A stretch of 64,000 nucleotides of DNA from Spongilla lacustris (taxonomy: Eukaryota; Porifera; Demospongiae; Spongillida; Spongillidae), in contig OX442430.1 of the NCBI GenBank assembly GCA_949361645.1, forward strand, positions 714,403-778,402, in the 5' to 3' direction. How positions within the stretch are numbered: position 1 is the stretch's first letter; the number at the start of each line of letters is the position of its first letter. The notes below the pieces were generated by a model. That model was given only the letters and a program-made list of their open reading frames with translations. It made no database searches and was not told the origin of the DNA. Position numbers and translations under genes: made by a program. Below, in pieces: positions 48,168 to 60,800 of the stretch.

Positions 48168-51100
48168 TGTACCAGTGTACCAGTGTACCAGTGTCACTAT
48201 TTACACCGTGCACAGAGTCTGTTGTGGTGACATGTACCCAGTGTACCAGTGTCGCTATTTACACCGTGCACAGAGTCTGTTGTGGTGACATGTACATGTA
48301 CCCAGTGTACCAGTGTCACTATTTACACTGTGCACAGAGTCTGTTGTGGTGACATGTACATGTACCCAGTGTACCAGTGTCGCTATTTACACCGTGCACA
48401 GAGTCTGTTGTGGTGACATGTACATGTACCCAGTGTACCAGTGTCACTATTTACACTGTGCACAGAGTCTGTTGTGGTGACATGTACATGTACCCAGTGT
48501 ACCAGTGTCACTATTTACACCGTGCACAGAGTCTGTTGTAGTGACATGTACCCAGTGTACCAGTGTACCAGTGTCACTATTTACACTGTGCACAGAGTCT
48601 GTTGTGGTGACATGTACATGTACCCAGTGTACCAGTGTCACTATTTACACCGTGCACAGAGTCTGTTGTAGTGACATGTACCCAGTGTACCAGTGTACCA
48701 GTGTCACTATTTACACTGTGCACAGAGTCTGTTGTGGTGACATGTACATGTACCCAGTGTACCAGTGTCACTATTTACACCGTGCACAGAGTCTGTTGTA
48801 GTGACATGTACCCAGTGTACCAGTGTCGCTATTTACACCGTGCACAGAGTCTGTTGTGGTGACATGTACATGTACCCAGTGTACCAGTGTCACTATTTAC
48901 ACTGTGCACAGAGTCTGTTGTGGTGACATGTACATGTACCCAGTGTACCAGTGTCACTATTTACACCGTGCACAGAGTCTGTTGTAGTGACATGTACCCA
49001 GTGTACCAGTGTACCAGTGTCACTATTTACACTGTGCACAGAGTCTGTTGTGGTGACATGTACATGTACCCAGTGTACCAGTGTCACTATTTACACCGTG
49101 CACAGAGTCTGTTGTAGTGACATGTACCCAGTGTACCAGTGTACCAGTGTCACTATTTACACTGTGCACAGAGTCTGTTGTGGTGACATGTACATGTACC
49201 CAGTGTACCAGTGTCACTATTTACACCGTGCACAGAGTCTGTTGTAGTGACATGTACCCAGTGTACCAGTGTACCAGTGTCACTATTTACACTGTGCACA
49301 GAGTCTGTTGTGGTGACATGTACATGTACCCAGTGTACCAGTGTCACTATTTACACCGTGCACAGAGTCTGTTGTGGTGACATGTACCTGTGTACCAGTG
49401 TCACTATTTACACTGTGCACAGAGTCTGTTGTGGTGACATGTACCCAGTGTACCTGTGTACTAGTGTCACTATTTACACTGTGCACAGAGTCTGTTGTGG
49501 TGACATGTACCAATGTACCAGTGTCACTATTTACACCGTGCATAGGGTCTGTTGTGGTGACATGTACCCAGTGTACCAGTGTACCAGTGTCACTATTCAC
49601 ACCGTGCACAGAGTCTGTTGTGGTGACATGTACCCAGTGTACCAGTGTCACTATTTACACCGTGCATAGAGTGTGTTGTGGTGTCATGTACCCAGTGTAC
49701 CAGTGTCACTATTTACACTGGTCACAGAGTCTGTTGTGGTGACATGTACCCAGTGTACCAGTGTCACTATTTACACCGTGCCCAGAGTCTGTTGTGGTGA
49801 CATGTACCCAGTGTACCAGTGTCACTATTTACACCGTGCACAGAGTCTGTTGTGGTGACATGTACCCAGTGTACCAGTGTCACTATTTACACCGTGCATA
49901 GAGTCTGTTGTGGTGTCATGTACCCAGTGTACCAGTGTCACTATTTACACTGGTCACAGAGTCTGTTGTGGTGACATGTACCCAGTGTACCAGTGTCACT
50001 ATTTACACCGTGCACAGAGTCTGTTGTGGTGACATGTACCCAGTGTACCAGTGTACCAGTGTCACTATTCACACCGTGCACAGAGTCTGTTGTGGTGACA
50101 TGTACCCAGTGTACCAGTGTCACTATTTACACCGTGCATAGAGTGTGTTGTGGTGTCATGTACCCAGTGTACCAGTGTCACTATTTACACTGGTCACAGA
50201 GTCTGTTGTGGTGACATGTACCCAGTGTACCAGTGTCACTATTTACACCGTGCCCAGAGTCTGTTGTGGTGACATGTACCCAGTGTACCAGTGTCACTAT
50301 TTACACCGTGCACAGAGTCTGTTGTGGTGACATGTACCCAGTGTACCAGTGTCACTATTTACACCGTGCATAGAGTCTGTTGTGGTGTCATGTACCCAGT
50401 GTACCAGTGTCACTATTTACACTGGTCACAGAGTCTGTTGTGGTGACATGTACCCAGTGTACCAGTGTCACTATTTACACCGTGCACAGAGTCTGTTGTG
50501 GTGATATGTACCCAGTGTACCTGTGTACTAGTGTCACTATTTACACCGTGCATAGAGTCTGTTGTGGTGATATGTACCAGTGTACCAGTGTCACTATTTA
50601 CACTGTGCACAGAGTCTGTTGTGGTGACATGTACCCAGTGTACCAGTGTCACTATTTACACTGTGCACAGAGTCTGTTGTGGTGACATGTACCCAGTGTA
50701 CCAGTGTACCAGTGTCACTATTTACACTGTGCACAGAGTCTGTTGTGGTGACATGTACCCAGTGTACCAGTGTACCAGTGTCACTATTTACACTGTGCAC
50801 AGAGTCTGTTGTGGTGACATGTACCCAGTGTACCAGTGTACTAGTGTCACTATTTACACCGTGCACAGAGTCTGTTGTGGTGACATGTACCCAGTGTACC
50901 AGTGTACTAGTTACACTATTTACACCGTGCACAGAGTCTGTTGTGGTGACATGTACCCAGTGTACCAGTGTACTAGTGTCACTATTTACACTGTGCACAG
51001 AGTCTGTTGTGGTGACATGTACCCAGTGTACCAGTGTACTAGTGTCACTATTTACACCGTGCACAGAGTCTGTTGTGGTGACATGTACCCAGTGTACCAG

Positions 51101-54030
51101 TGTCACTATTTACACCGTGCATAGAGTCTGTTGTGGTGACATTTACCCAGTGTACCAGTGTACCAGTGTCACTATTTACACCGTGCACAGAGTCTGTTGT
51201 GGTGACATGTACCCAGTGTACCAGTGTACCAGTGTCACTATTTACACCGTGCACAGAGTCTGTTGTGGTGACATGTACCCAGTGTACCAGTGTCACTATT
51301 TACACCGTGCATAGAGTCTGTTGTGGTGACATGTACCCAGTGTACCAGTGTACCAGTGTCACTATTTACACTGTGCACAGAGTCTGTTGTGGTGACATGT
51401 ACCCAGTGTACCAGTGTACCAGTGTCACTATTCACACCGTGCACAGAGTCTGTTGTGGTGACATGTACCCAGTGTACCAGTGTACCAGTGTCACTATTTA
51501 CACCGTGCACAGAGTCTGTTGTGGTGACATGTACCCAGTGTACCAGTGTCACTATTCACACCGTGCACAGAGTCTGTTGTGGTGACATGTACCCAGTGTA
51601 CCAGTGTCACTATTTACACCGTGCACAGAGTCTGTTGTGGTGACATGTACCCAGTGTACCAGTGTCACTATTTACACTGTGCACAGAGTCTGTTGTGGTG
51701 ACATGTACCCAGTGTACCAGTGTACCAGTGTCACTATTTACACTGTGCACAGAGTCTGTTGTGGTGACATGTACCCAGTGTACCAGTGTACCAGTGTCAC
51801 TATTTACACTGTGCACAGAGTCTGTTGTGGTGACATGTACCCAGTGTACCAGTGTACTAGTGTCACTATTTACACCGTGCACAGAGTCTGTTGTGGTGAC
51901 ATGTACCCAGTGTACCAGTGTACTAGTTACACTATTTACACCGTGCACAGAGTCTGTTGTGGTGACATGTACCCAGTGTACCAGTGTACTAGTGTCACTA
52001 TTTACACTGTGCACAGAGTCTGTTGTGGTGACATGTACCCAGTGTACCAGTGTACTAGTGTCACTATTTACACCGTGCACAGAGTCTGTTGTGGTGACAT
52101 GTACCCAGTGTACCAGTGTCACTATTTACACCGTGCATAGAGTCTGTTGTGGTGACATTTACCCAGTGTACCAGTGTACCAGTGTCACTATTTACACCGT
52201 GCACAGAGTCTGTTGTGGTGACATGTACCCAGTGTACCAGTGTACCAGTGTCACTATTTACACCGTGCACAGAGTCTGTTGTGGTGACATGTACCCAGTG
52301 TACCAGTGTCACTATTTACACCGTGCATAGAGTCTGTTGTGGTGACATGTACCCAGTGTACCAGTGTACCAGTGTCACTATTTACACTGTGCACAGAGTC
52401 TGTTGTGGTGACATGTACCCAGTGTACCAGTGTACCAGTGTCACTATTCACACCGTGCACAGAGTCTGTTGTGGTGACATGTACCCAGTGTACCAGTGTA
52501 CCAGTGTCACTATTTACACCGTGCACAGAGTCTGTTGTGGTGACATGTACCCAGTGTACCAGTGTCACTATTCACACCGTGCACAGAGTCTGTTGTGGTG
52601 ACATGTACCCAGTGTACCAGTGTCACTATTTACACCGTGCACAGAGTCTGTTGTGGTGACATGTACCCAGTGTACCAGTGTCACTATTCACACCGTGCAC
52701 AGAGTCTGTTGTGGTGACATGTACCCAGTGTACCAGTGTATCTGTTGTGGTGACATGTACCCAGTGTACCAGTGTCACTATTCACACCGTGCACAGAGTC
52801 TGTTGTGGTGACATGTACCGAGTGTACCAGTGTCACTATTTACACCGTGCACAGAGTCTGTTGTGGTGACATGTACCCAGTGTACCAGTGTCGCTATTTA
52901 CACCGTGCATAGAGTCTGTTGTGGTGTCATGTACCCAGTGTACCAGTGTCACTATTTACACTGGTCACAGAGTCTGTTGTGGTGACATGTACCCAGTGTA
53001 CCAGTGTCACTATTCACACCGTGCACAGAGTCTGTTGTGGTGACATGTACCCAGTGTACCAGTGTCACTATTCACACCGTGCACAGAGTCTGTTGTGGTG
53101 ACATGTACCCAGTGTACCAGTGTCACTATTTACACCGTGCACAGAGTCTGTTGTGGTGACATGTACCCTGTGTACCAGTGTCACTATTTACACTGTGCAC
53201 AGAGTCTGTTGTGGTGACATGTACCCAGTGTACCAGTGTACCAGTGTCACTATTCACACCGTGCACAGAGTCTGTTGTGGTGACATGTTCCCAGTGTACT
53301 AGTGTACCAGTGTCACTATTTACACCGTGCACAGAGTCTGTTGTGGTGACATGTACCCAGTGTACCAGTGTCACTATTCACACCGTGCACAGAGTCTGTT
53401 GTGGTGACATGTACCCAGTGTACCAGTGTCACTATTTACACCGTGCACAGAGTCTGTTGTGGTGACATGTACCCTGTGTACCAGTGTCACTATTCACACC
53501 GTGCACCGAGTCTGTTGTGGTGACATGTACCCAGTGTACCAGTGTCACTATTTACACCGTGCACAGAGTCTGTTGTGGTGACATGTACCCTGTGTACCAG
53601 TGTCACTATTTACACTGTGCACAGAGTCTGTTGTGGTGACATGTACCCAGTGTACCAGTGTACCAGTGTCACTATTCACACCGTGCACAGAGTCTGTTGT
53701 GGTGACATGTACCCAGTGTACCAGTGTCACTATTTACACCGTGCACAGAGTCTGTTGTGGTGACATGTACCCAGTGTACCAGTGTCACTATTCACACCGT
53801 GCACAGAGTCTGTTGTGGTGACATGTACCCAGTGTACCAGTGTCACTATTCACACCGTGCACAGAGTCTGTTGTGGTGACATGTACCCAGTGTACCAGTG
53901 TCACTATTTACACCGTGCACAGAGTCTGTTGTGGTGACATGTACCCTGTGTACCAGTGTCACTATTCACACCGTGCACAGAGTCTGTTGTGGTGACATGT
54001 ACCCAGTGTACAAGTGTACATGTGCATGTA
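48168..54030 (+). repeat. 58-bp satellite array, left arm
   Basis: Roughly 95 head-to-tail units. The basic 58-bp unit includes GTGTCACTATTTACACCGTG and GTCTGTTGTGGTGACATGTA. Length variants come from an extra 8-bp GTGTACCA (66 bp) or 6-bp ACATGT (64 bp). Higher-order periods are clear: 130 bp (64+66) at 48440-49380, 472 bp at about 49600-50500, and a near-perfect 1016-bp tandem duplication at about 50640-52660. Each unit has TGTCAC and GTGACA as a potential stem. The many long open frames here are artefacts of a repeat without stop codons. Confidence 0.97.
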
Positions 54031-54058
54031 CCTGTGTCACTAGTTTGAAGTGACGACA

Positions 54059-54340
54059 TGTTACATGTACCACAACAGACTTAGTGCACAGTGTGAACAG
54101 TAACACTGGTATATGTCACTCCAGTCCTCCCTCTTGTCCACTCCACTCCTCTGTCAGTGTCACCATTACATGTATTATTATCTGCTGGTTAAAGTTGTTC
54201 TCCATTTGTACTTGTACATGTGTATTCATCTGCAAATGAACTTAAAAGGTTCTTTTAAGAACTTCCACATGTGTGTGGAATTTACATGTACTATTACAAA
54301 TGATGTCACCTTTGTTCTGCACTACCTTGGTTCAGTTGGT
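54059..54340. repeat. inner flank of the left arm (inverted repeat with 57735-57860)
   Basis: It starts with one degenerate satellite unit in the opposite orientation (CACAACAGACTTAGTGCAC). From about 54235 it matches the reverse complement of 57735-57860, with shared landmarks AAAGGTTCTT, TAAGAACT, CCACA, and ATTACAAATGATGTCACCTT ending TTCTGCACTAC. The palindrome therefore extends beyond the satellites themselves. Confidence 0.8.
54248..54263 (+). other. histone-3'-end-like stem-loop, left arm
   Basis: GGTTCTTTTAAGAACT folds as a 6-bp stem with a 4-base TTTA loop, close to the metazoan histone mRNA stem-loop. It is followed by a second hairpin (CCACATGTGTGTGG). The counterpart in the right arm is at 57798-57813. 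No histone gene is present, so function is unproven. Confidence 0.4.
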
Positions 54341-54890
54341 TGACGACAATTGATTTGTCCATGCTACATGTACATATATGTCTCATAATGGTGCAGAGGT
54401 ATAAGGTTTTGTTTTCTATCCTCCCATGTGTTTAACATGGCCTAAGAGTAATAAGGATTCCTTGGTTCACATTTGTTTACTTTGATAAGCTAATTAAGCA
54501 CTGCATATCTTGATGAGCTACACCCAGTCACTTACCCTGTGGTTGTATTGCACCAGCATCAAAGGAGTTTACATTTTCCTTAGGTTGTTTTTGTTGCATG
54601 AAATTCATTTTTACTACTCATGGCTAGACTATTGTTGAACGCATATTTAAAGAGGGATAGTACAATGTACATGTGTGTAGATAGAATGTATCTGATGCTC
54701 AATGTAATGATCTAAGGTAGTAGGTAAGGCTGCAATGACTTTAGCTAATGTAACTTAGTGTTTTTGTGATTTTTTTGTATTACATGTACAGTCATTTCAA
54801 GAGTACTGTCTTCACTATGCATCCATCTTCACTGTATATATGTATATCTGAAGATCATTACTTTAAATCTGAATGGTTTATTATAATAAT
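54341..54890. other. central region, left part: nothing recognised
   Basis: AT-rich unique sequence between the inner flank of the left arm and the small minus-strand gene. I see no exon or repeat beyond TACATGTA motifs. Confidence 0.5.
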
Positions 54891-55466
54891 TCACTTTGGT
54901 GCCATAATCCGTTCACATTCCTGTGTGTCAGGGAAACTTATGTCCCAAATGCGAGGGTCACTGTCTGGTGGTAGATGAAGATGTTTATGCCTGCACGTGC
55001 TTCTTATATGTTCCCTTGTATCCTTATGGATACCACCAACTCCACATGCAAACCACTGCATGGAATAAGTGTATACAATGTACATGTAACTCAAGAAATG
55101 CACCTTACTTTGTAGTCATGCGTACCACCTTTCGGTTTTCATCTTTTAATATGACCTCGTCTTCCAGATCCATCTCCTCCACTTTGGTCACCTCTGGGTC
55201 ACATTCGTCATCACTGTCTGTGACGAGCTCTTCTGGCGATCTGGCCTGCGTGGGACACTCACTATAGGAATACTGTACATAATGGTACAAAACTATATCA
55301 GTGACCTTTGGATGTACATGTACATGTAAAGGTGTTGATTCCAGTACAGTTGTCTTAGTGACCAACATGCAGGATATCATGTGTATGCCAATTAAATGCT
55401 GTTTTTGTTACTTACCGACAAAACAGCTGTTGCTTCCTTAGGCTTTGCACCGTGTATTGTTTCCAT
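54891..55466 (-). CDS. small acidic protein, three exons, unknown function
   Basis: Exons 55466-55416, 55257-55109 and 54990-54891 join in phase with GT-AG borders to 300 nt, 99 residues plus stop. The product begins METIHGAKPKEATAVLS. It has a strongly acidic middle (PEELVTDSDDECDPEV, then EEMDLEDEV), a basic patch (KDENRKVVRMTTKHKHLH), and ends FPDTQECERIMAPK. There is no signal peptide, membrane segment or known domain. The acceptor of exon 2 (GTGAG) is used because the alternative upstream AG would give an immediate stop. It lies inside the palindrome, divergent from the Pro-rich gene at 56004. I do not recognise a family. The exon phases and non-repetitive composition make a real gene likely, but an extra 5' exon is possible. 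Confidence 0.55.
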
Positions 55467-56003
55467 GTTTTGCCTATGCAAGAAACAAAATCCTATACAT
55501 TTATTAAATATTAGTAAACTAAACTGAGCAATAATTGGGCTATTTTATCCTCCAGCTCTCCGTTTCTGCTCTTCTCTTTGAGTAGATCTTTCTTGAGGGC
55601 TAACGTTCCGATTGATGATCCAAGAATACATGGGCATACACAATGTAAATCAACTTACTCTCGTTTTCATGTTCTGCCTGCTCAATTGCTATCAAAGGTG
55701 CAGTTTAACTTCATTTAGTGTAGCGAACACACACATAACGGACACAGCTAGCTAGCGCGCTTTAGAAATTAGTTCTTACGTCGGCGATAATTTCCGGATG
55801 CTCATAGGCCTATATAAATTCAGATTGCTGTCACTCTCTGCATGTAACTACCGTACATGTAATTGCCAGCCGGTAATACTTCAAATGGGAGCTTCGAATT
55901 CATCGTAAGACGTGCATGCAGTTTGTCTAAATTCAATTCGTATTAAACATGTACCTTTTATGTACATGTACATTTAGGAGTCAAACTCCTACCCCCTCTT
56001 CAA
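55467..56003. promoter_or_regulatory. shared divergent upstream region
   Basis: This 540-bp gap lies between the starts of two divergently oriented predicted genes and so probably holds both promoters. No clear TATA box is visible. It contains GCTAGCTAGC near 55748 and several TACATGTA motifs near 55853-55972. Confidence 0.35.
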
Positions 56004-57331
56004 ATGCAATGGAACGATCGAATCAGAGCGATGCGACCGATCAAAGGTAATTTTGAAAAGTGTTTGATTTCCACACGCGTACGCTATTGCGATAGTAGAG
56101 CCAGGCATAGTTTTGCCCAGGCGTTGCGCTGTCATGCAGTTACAATAATGCCGGTATTCAGTTGCGATGCTGCAAAGAGTATATGTGCATCTTTTACTAC
56201 TAGTCGGTCTCGAGCGCGACAACGGCGTGGATGGGGAAGCCGCCGACGTCAAAGAGTAAGCGCACTTTCAATACCACGTACGCAATATAGAATGCATTGT
56301 TAATTTCGTGTTATTATCGACAGAGATTTAGGCGAAATCGGCGAACCGAGCACCCCTCCCAAGTTGAGCATGCAAACCAATAGCTTCATTATAATATAGG
56401 CTCTTTTCCTACTATGATAACAGCATGTACAATGTACATGTACTTCCTCCCATGGCCCAGCCAGCGGTCCAAGCTCCTCTCTACCAGCGGTCCAAGCTAC
56501 TCCCCAGCCTGTGGTCCAAGCTATATGTACATGTACTACCCAGCCTGCAGTCCAAGCTACATGTACATGTACTACCCAGCCTGTAGTCCAAGCTACTACC
56601 CAGCCTGCAGTCCAAGCTACATGTACATGTACTACCCAGCCTGCAGTCCAAGCTACATGTACATGTACTACCCAGCCTGCAGTCCAAGCTACATGTACAT
56701 GTACTACCCAGCCTGCAGTCCAAGCTACATGTACATGTACTACCCAGCCTGTGGTCCAAGCTACTCCCTTGCCACTGGTCCAGGCTCCTCCCCTGCCGTC
56801 AAGCCTACCTCCTCCCCTGCCGTCAAGCCTACCTCCTCCCCTGCCGTCAGGCCTACCTCCTCCCCTGCCGTCAGGCCTACCTCCTCCCCTGCCGTCAAGC
56901 CTACCTCCTCCCCTGCCGTCAAGCCTACCTCCTCCCCTGCCGTCAAGCCTACCTCCTCCCCTGCTTGCAGGCCTACCTCTTCCCCTGCCGTCAGGCCTAC
57001 CTCCTCCCCTGCCGTCAGGCCTACATGTACCTTCTTTCCTACCACAAAGTAATACATGTACACAACATCCTCAATTTATGTTTCTAACGTGAATTTGTTG
57101 CCAGCAGGTAACTATCAGCCACCACCATGGTGGACATATCCACCATGGTGGCTCTGTCAGCCCCAGAGTGCTCAGTCATGGAGATGCCAGACTGAATGGG
57201 AACAACCATGGAGTGAGCCTTTGACTCAGCCACAAAGGGGTGAGCAGCCAAGGAGAGGTTGGCGAAGGAGGAGGGGACCCAGAAGGTTGGATCAGCTCCA
57301 GAACATTGAAGACACACCCTTAAATACATAG
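56004..57331 (+). CDS. Pro/Thr-rich low-complexity protein with internal repeats
   Basis: Exons 56004-56255, 56424-57048 and 57105-57331 join in phase (1104 nt, 367 residues). Exon 1 is basic and ends RARQRRGWGSRRRQR. Exon 2 encodes a 12-residue repeat (QPAVQATCTCTT; 36-bp DNA period, 56510-56750) and then an 8-residue repeat (PPLPSSLP; 24-bp period, 56790-57020). Exon 3 reads PPPWWTYPPWWLCQPQ, then an Arg-rich patch (RRGWRRRRGPRR), and ends IEDTPLNT. Both DNA periods are multiples of three and the chosen frame alone fits both splice junctions, which supports coding. An alternative frame over exon 2 (SPACGPSYMYMY) does not splice onward. No domain is recognised. Trp-Pro motifs and Arg patches suggest a nucleic-acid- or protein-binding low-complexity chain; that is an inference. 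The true start may be further upstream. Confidence 0.45.
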
Positions 57332-57734
57332 CAGTGACAAAAACATCTGCACATCTACATGTACTATTGATCCAGCCATTTCATATCTTATTGCTATAAT
57401 ATCACCCAGCAATAGCAATTTTGACAATTCTTTTCCATGGAGGATAAGTACATGTACACATAAGCTGGGAAAATTCATCAGAGTCACTTTTAAACATCCA
57501 ACAATGTATGTACATGGTCCAATATTATAGTATTCATAGAACTTAGGTTTCTCTACATCTATCCACAACAACCTCCCCCTATTGTTATCATCCAAAATTC
57601 ATACCATCTCATGCATTTAAAAAAAACAACAATGCATGTCCTACATGTAGGTAATCCTAAGCATCCTATACACTTTTATACAGTGGTCTACAAACACATT
57701 ACCCAAATCCATTTACATGTATACATTCTGTTCA
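57332..57734. other. central region, right part: nothing recognised
   Basis: AT-rich sequence between the Pro-rich gene and the inner flank of the right arm. It should contain the 3' end of that gene. No other feature is seen. Confidence 0.5.
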
Positions 57735-57860
57735 TTTGTAGTGCAGAATAAAGGTGACATCATTTGTAATTGTAAAATGCCACACAACTATGTGGCGAGT
57801 TCTTAGAAGAACCTTTTTTACAGAATCAACATGTACATGTATACCATAAAACAAAAACAC
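57735..57860. repeat. inner flank of the right arm
   Basis: Reverse complement of about 54235-54340, including GTAGTGCAGAATAAAGGTGA and the AGTTCTTAGAAGAACC hairpin at 57798-57813. Confidence 0.8.
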
Positions 57861-57861
57861 C

Positions 57862-60800
57862 AGACTCTGTGCACGGTGTAAATAGTGACACTGGTACACT
57901 GGGTACATGTCACCACAACAGACTCTATGCACGGTGTAAATAGTGACACTGGTACACTGGGTACATGTCACCACAACAGACTCTGTGCACGGTGTAAATA
58001 GTGACACTGGTACACTGGGTACATGTCACCACAACAGACTCTATGCACGGTGTAAATAGTGACACTGGTACACTGGGTACATGTCACCACAACAGACTCT
58101 GTGCACGGTGTAAATAGTGACACTGGTACACTGGGTACATGTCACCACAACAGACTCTGTGCACGGTGTAAATAGTGACACTGGTACACTGGGTACATGT
58201 CACCACAACAGACTCTGTGCACGGTGTAAATAGTGACACTGGTACACTGGGTACATGTCACCACAACAGACTCTGTGCACGGTGTAAATAGTGACACTGG
58301 TACACTGGGTACATGTCACCACAACAGACTCTGTGCACGGTGTAAATAGTGACACTGGTACACTGGGTACATGTCACCACAACAGACTCTGTGCACGGTG
58401 TAAATAGTGACACTGGTACACTGGGTACATGTCACCACAACAGACTCTGTGCACGGTGTAAATAGTGACACTGGTACACTGGGTACATGTCACCACAACA
58501 GACTCTGTGCACGGTGTAAATAGTGACACTGGTACACTGGGTACATGTCACCACAACAGACTCTGTGCACGGTGTAAATAGTGACACTGGTACACTGGGT
58601 ACATGTCACCACAACAGACTCTGTGCACGGTGTAAATAGTGACACTGGTACGCTGGGTACATGTCACCACAACAGACTCTGTGCACGGTGTAAATAGTGA
58701 CACTGGTACACTGGGTACATGTCACCACAACAGACTCTGTGCACGGTGTAAATAGTGACACTGGTACGCTGGGTACATGTCACCACAACAGACTCTGTGC
58801 ACGGTGTAAATAGTGACACTGGTACACTGGGTACATGTCACCACAACAGACTCTGTGCACGGTGTAAATAGTGACACTGGTACACTACATGGGTACATGT
58901 CACCACAACAGACTCTGTGCACGGTGTAAATAGTGAAACTGGTACACTGGGTACATGTCACCACAACAGACTGTGCACGGTGTAAATAGTGACACTGGTA
59001 CACTGGGTACATGTCACCACAACAGACTCTGTGCACGGTGTAAATAGTGACACTGGTACACTGGGTACATGTCACCACAACAGACTCTGTGCATGGTGTA
59101 AATAGTGACACTGGTACACTGGGTACATGTCACCACAACAGACTCTGTGCACGGTGTAAATAGTGACACTGGTACACTGGGTACATGTCACCACAACAGA
59201 CTCTGTGCATGGTGTAAATAGTGACACTGGTACACTGGGTACATGTCACCACAACAGACTCTGTGCACGGTGTAAATAGTGACACTGGTACACTGGGTAT
59301 ATGTCACCACAACAGACTCTGTGCACGGTGTAAATAGTGACACTGGTACACTGGTACACTGAGTACATGTCACCACAACAGACTGTGTGCACGGTGTAAA
59401 CAGTGACACTGGTACACTGGGTACATGTCACCACAACAGACTCTGTGCACGGTGTAAATAGTGACACTGGTACACTGGGTACATGTCACCACAACAGACT
59501 CTGTGCACGGTGTAAATAGTGACACTTGTACACTGGGTATATATCACCACAACAGACTCTGTGCACGGTGTAAATAGTGACACTAGTACACTGGGTACAT
59601 GAACATGTCACCACAACAGACTCTGTGCACAGTGTAAATAGTGACACTGGTACACTGGGTACATGTCACCACAACAGACTCTGTGCACGGTGTAAATAGT
59701 GACACTGGTACACTGGGTACATGTACATGTACATGTCACCACAACAGACCCTGTGCACAGTGTAAATAGTGACACTGGTACACTGGGTACATGTCACCAC
59801 AACAGACTCTGTGCACGGTGTAAATAGTGACACTGGTACACTGGGTATATGTCACCACAACAGACTCTGTGCACGGTGTAAATAGTGAAACTGGTACACT
59901 GGTACACTGGGTACATGTCACCACAACAGACTGTGTGCACGGTGTAAATAGTGACACTGGTACACTGGGTACATGTCACCACAACAGACTCTGTGCACAG
60001 TGTAAATAGTGACACAGGTGCACTGGGTACATGTCACCACAACAGACTCTGTGCACGGTGTAAATAGTGACACAGGTACACTGGGTACATGTCACCACAA
60101 CAGACTCTGTGCACGGTGTAAATAGTGACACTGGTACACTGGGTACATGTCAGCACAACAGACTCTGTGCACGGTGTAAATAGTGACACTTGTACACTGG
60201 GTATATATCACCACAACAGACTCTGTGCACGGTGTAAATAGTGACACTAGTACACTGGGTACATGAACATGTCACCACAACAGACTCTGTGCACAGTGTA
60301 AATAGTGACACTGGTACACTGGGTACATGTCACCACAACAGACTCTGTGCACGGTGTAAATAGTGACACTGGTACACTGGGTACATGTACATGTACATGT
60401 CACCACAACAGACTCTGTGCACGGTGTAAATAGTGACACTGGTACACTGGGTACATGTCACCACAACAGACTCTGTGCACGATGTAAATAGTGACACTGG
60501 TACACTGGGTACATGTCACCACAACAGACTCTGTGCACGGTGTAAATAGTGACACTGGTACACTGGGTACATGTCACCACAACAGACTCTATGCACGGTG
60601 TAAATAGTGACACTGGTACACTGGGTACATGTCACCACAACAGAATCTGTGACCAGTGTAAATAGTGACACTGGTACACTGGGTACATGTCACCACAACA
60701 GACTGTGCACGGTGTAAATAGTGACACTGGTACACTGGGTACATGTCACCACAACAGACTCTGTGCACGGTGTAAATAGTGACACTGGTACACTGGGTAC

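Noticed and set aside
48168..54030. Long open frames in the satellite (up to about 220 residues, both strands)
   Set aside because: They are produced by a repeat unit lacking stops in several frames. The same peptide pattern shifts frame with each length variant, and there is no conserved start, splice or domain.
54248..54263. A histone gene associated with the stem-loop
   Set aside because: No histone-like reading frame lies upstream on the relevant strand within the window, so only the hairpin is reported.
56414..57052. Tyr/Ser/Pro repeat frame (SPACGPSYMYMY) as the true product of the central plus-strand gene
   Set aside because: This frame meets a stop at the exon end and does not splice into the Trp-Pro exon. 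The neighbouring frame fits both junctions exactly.
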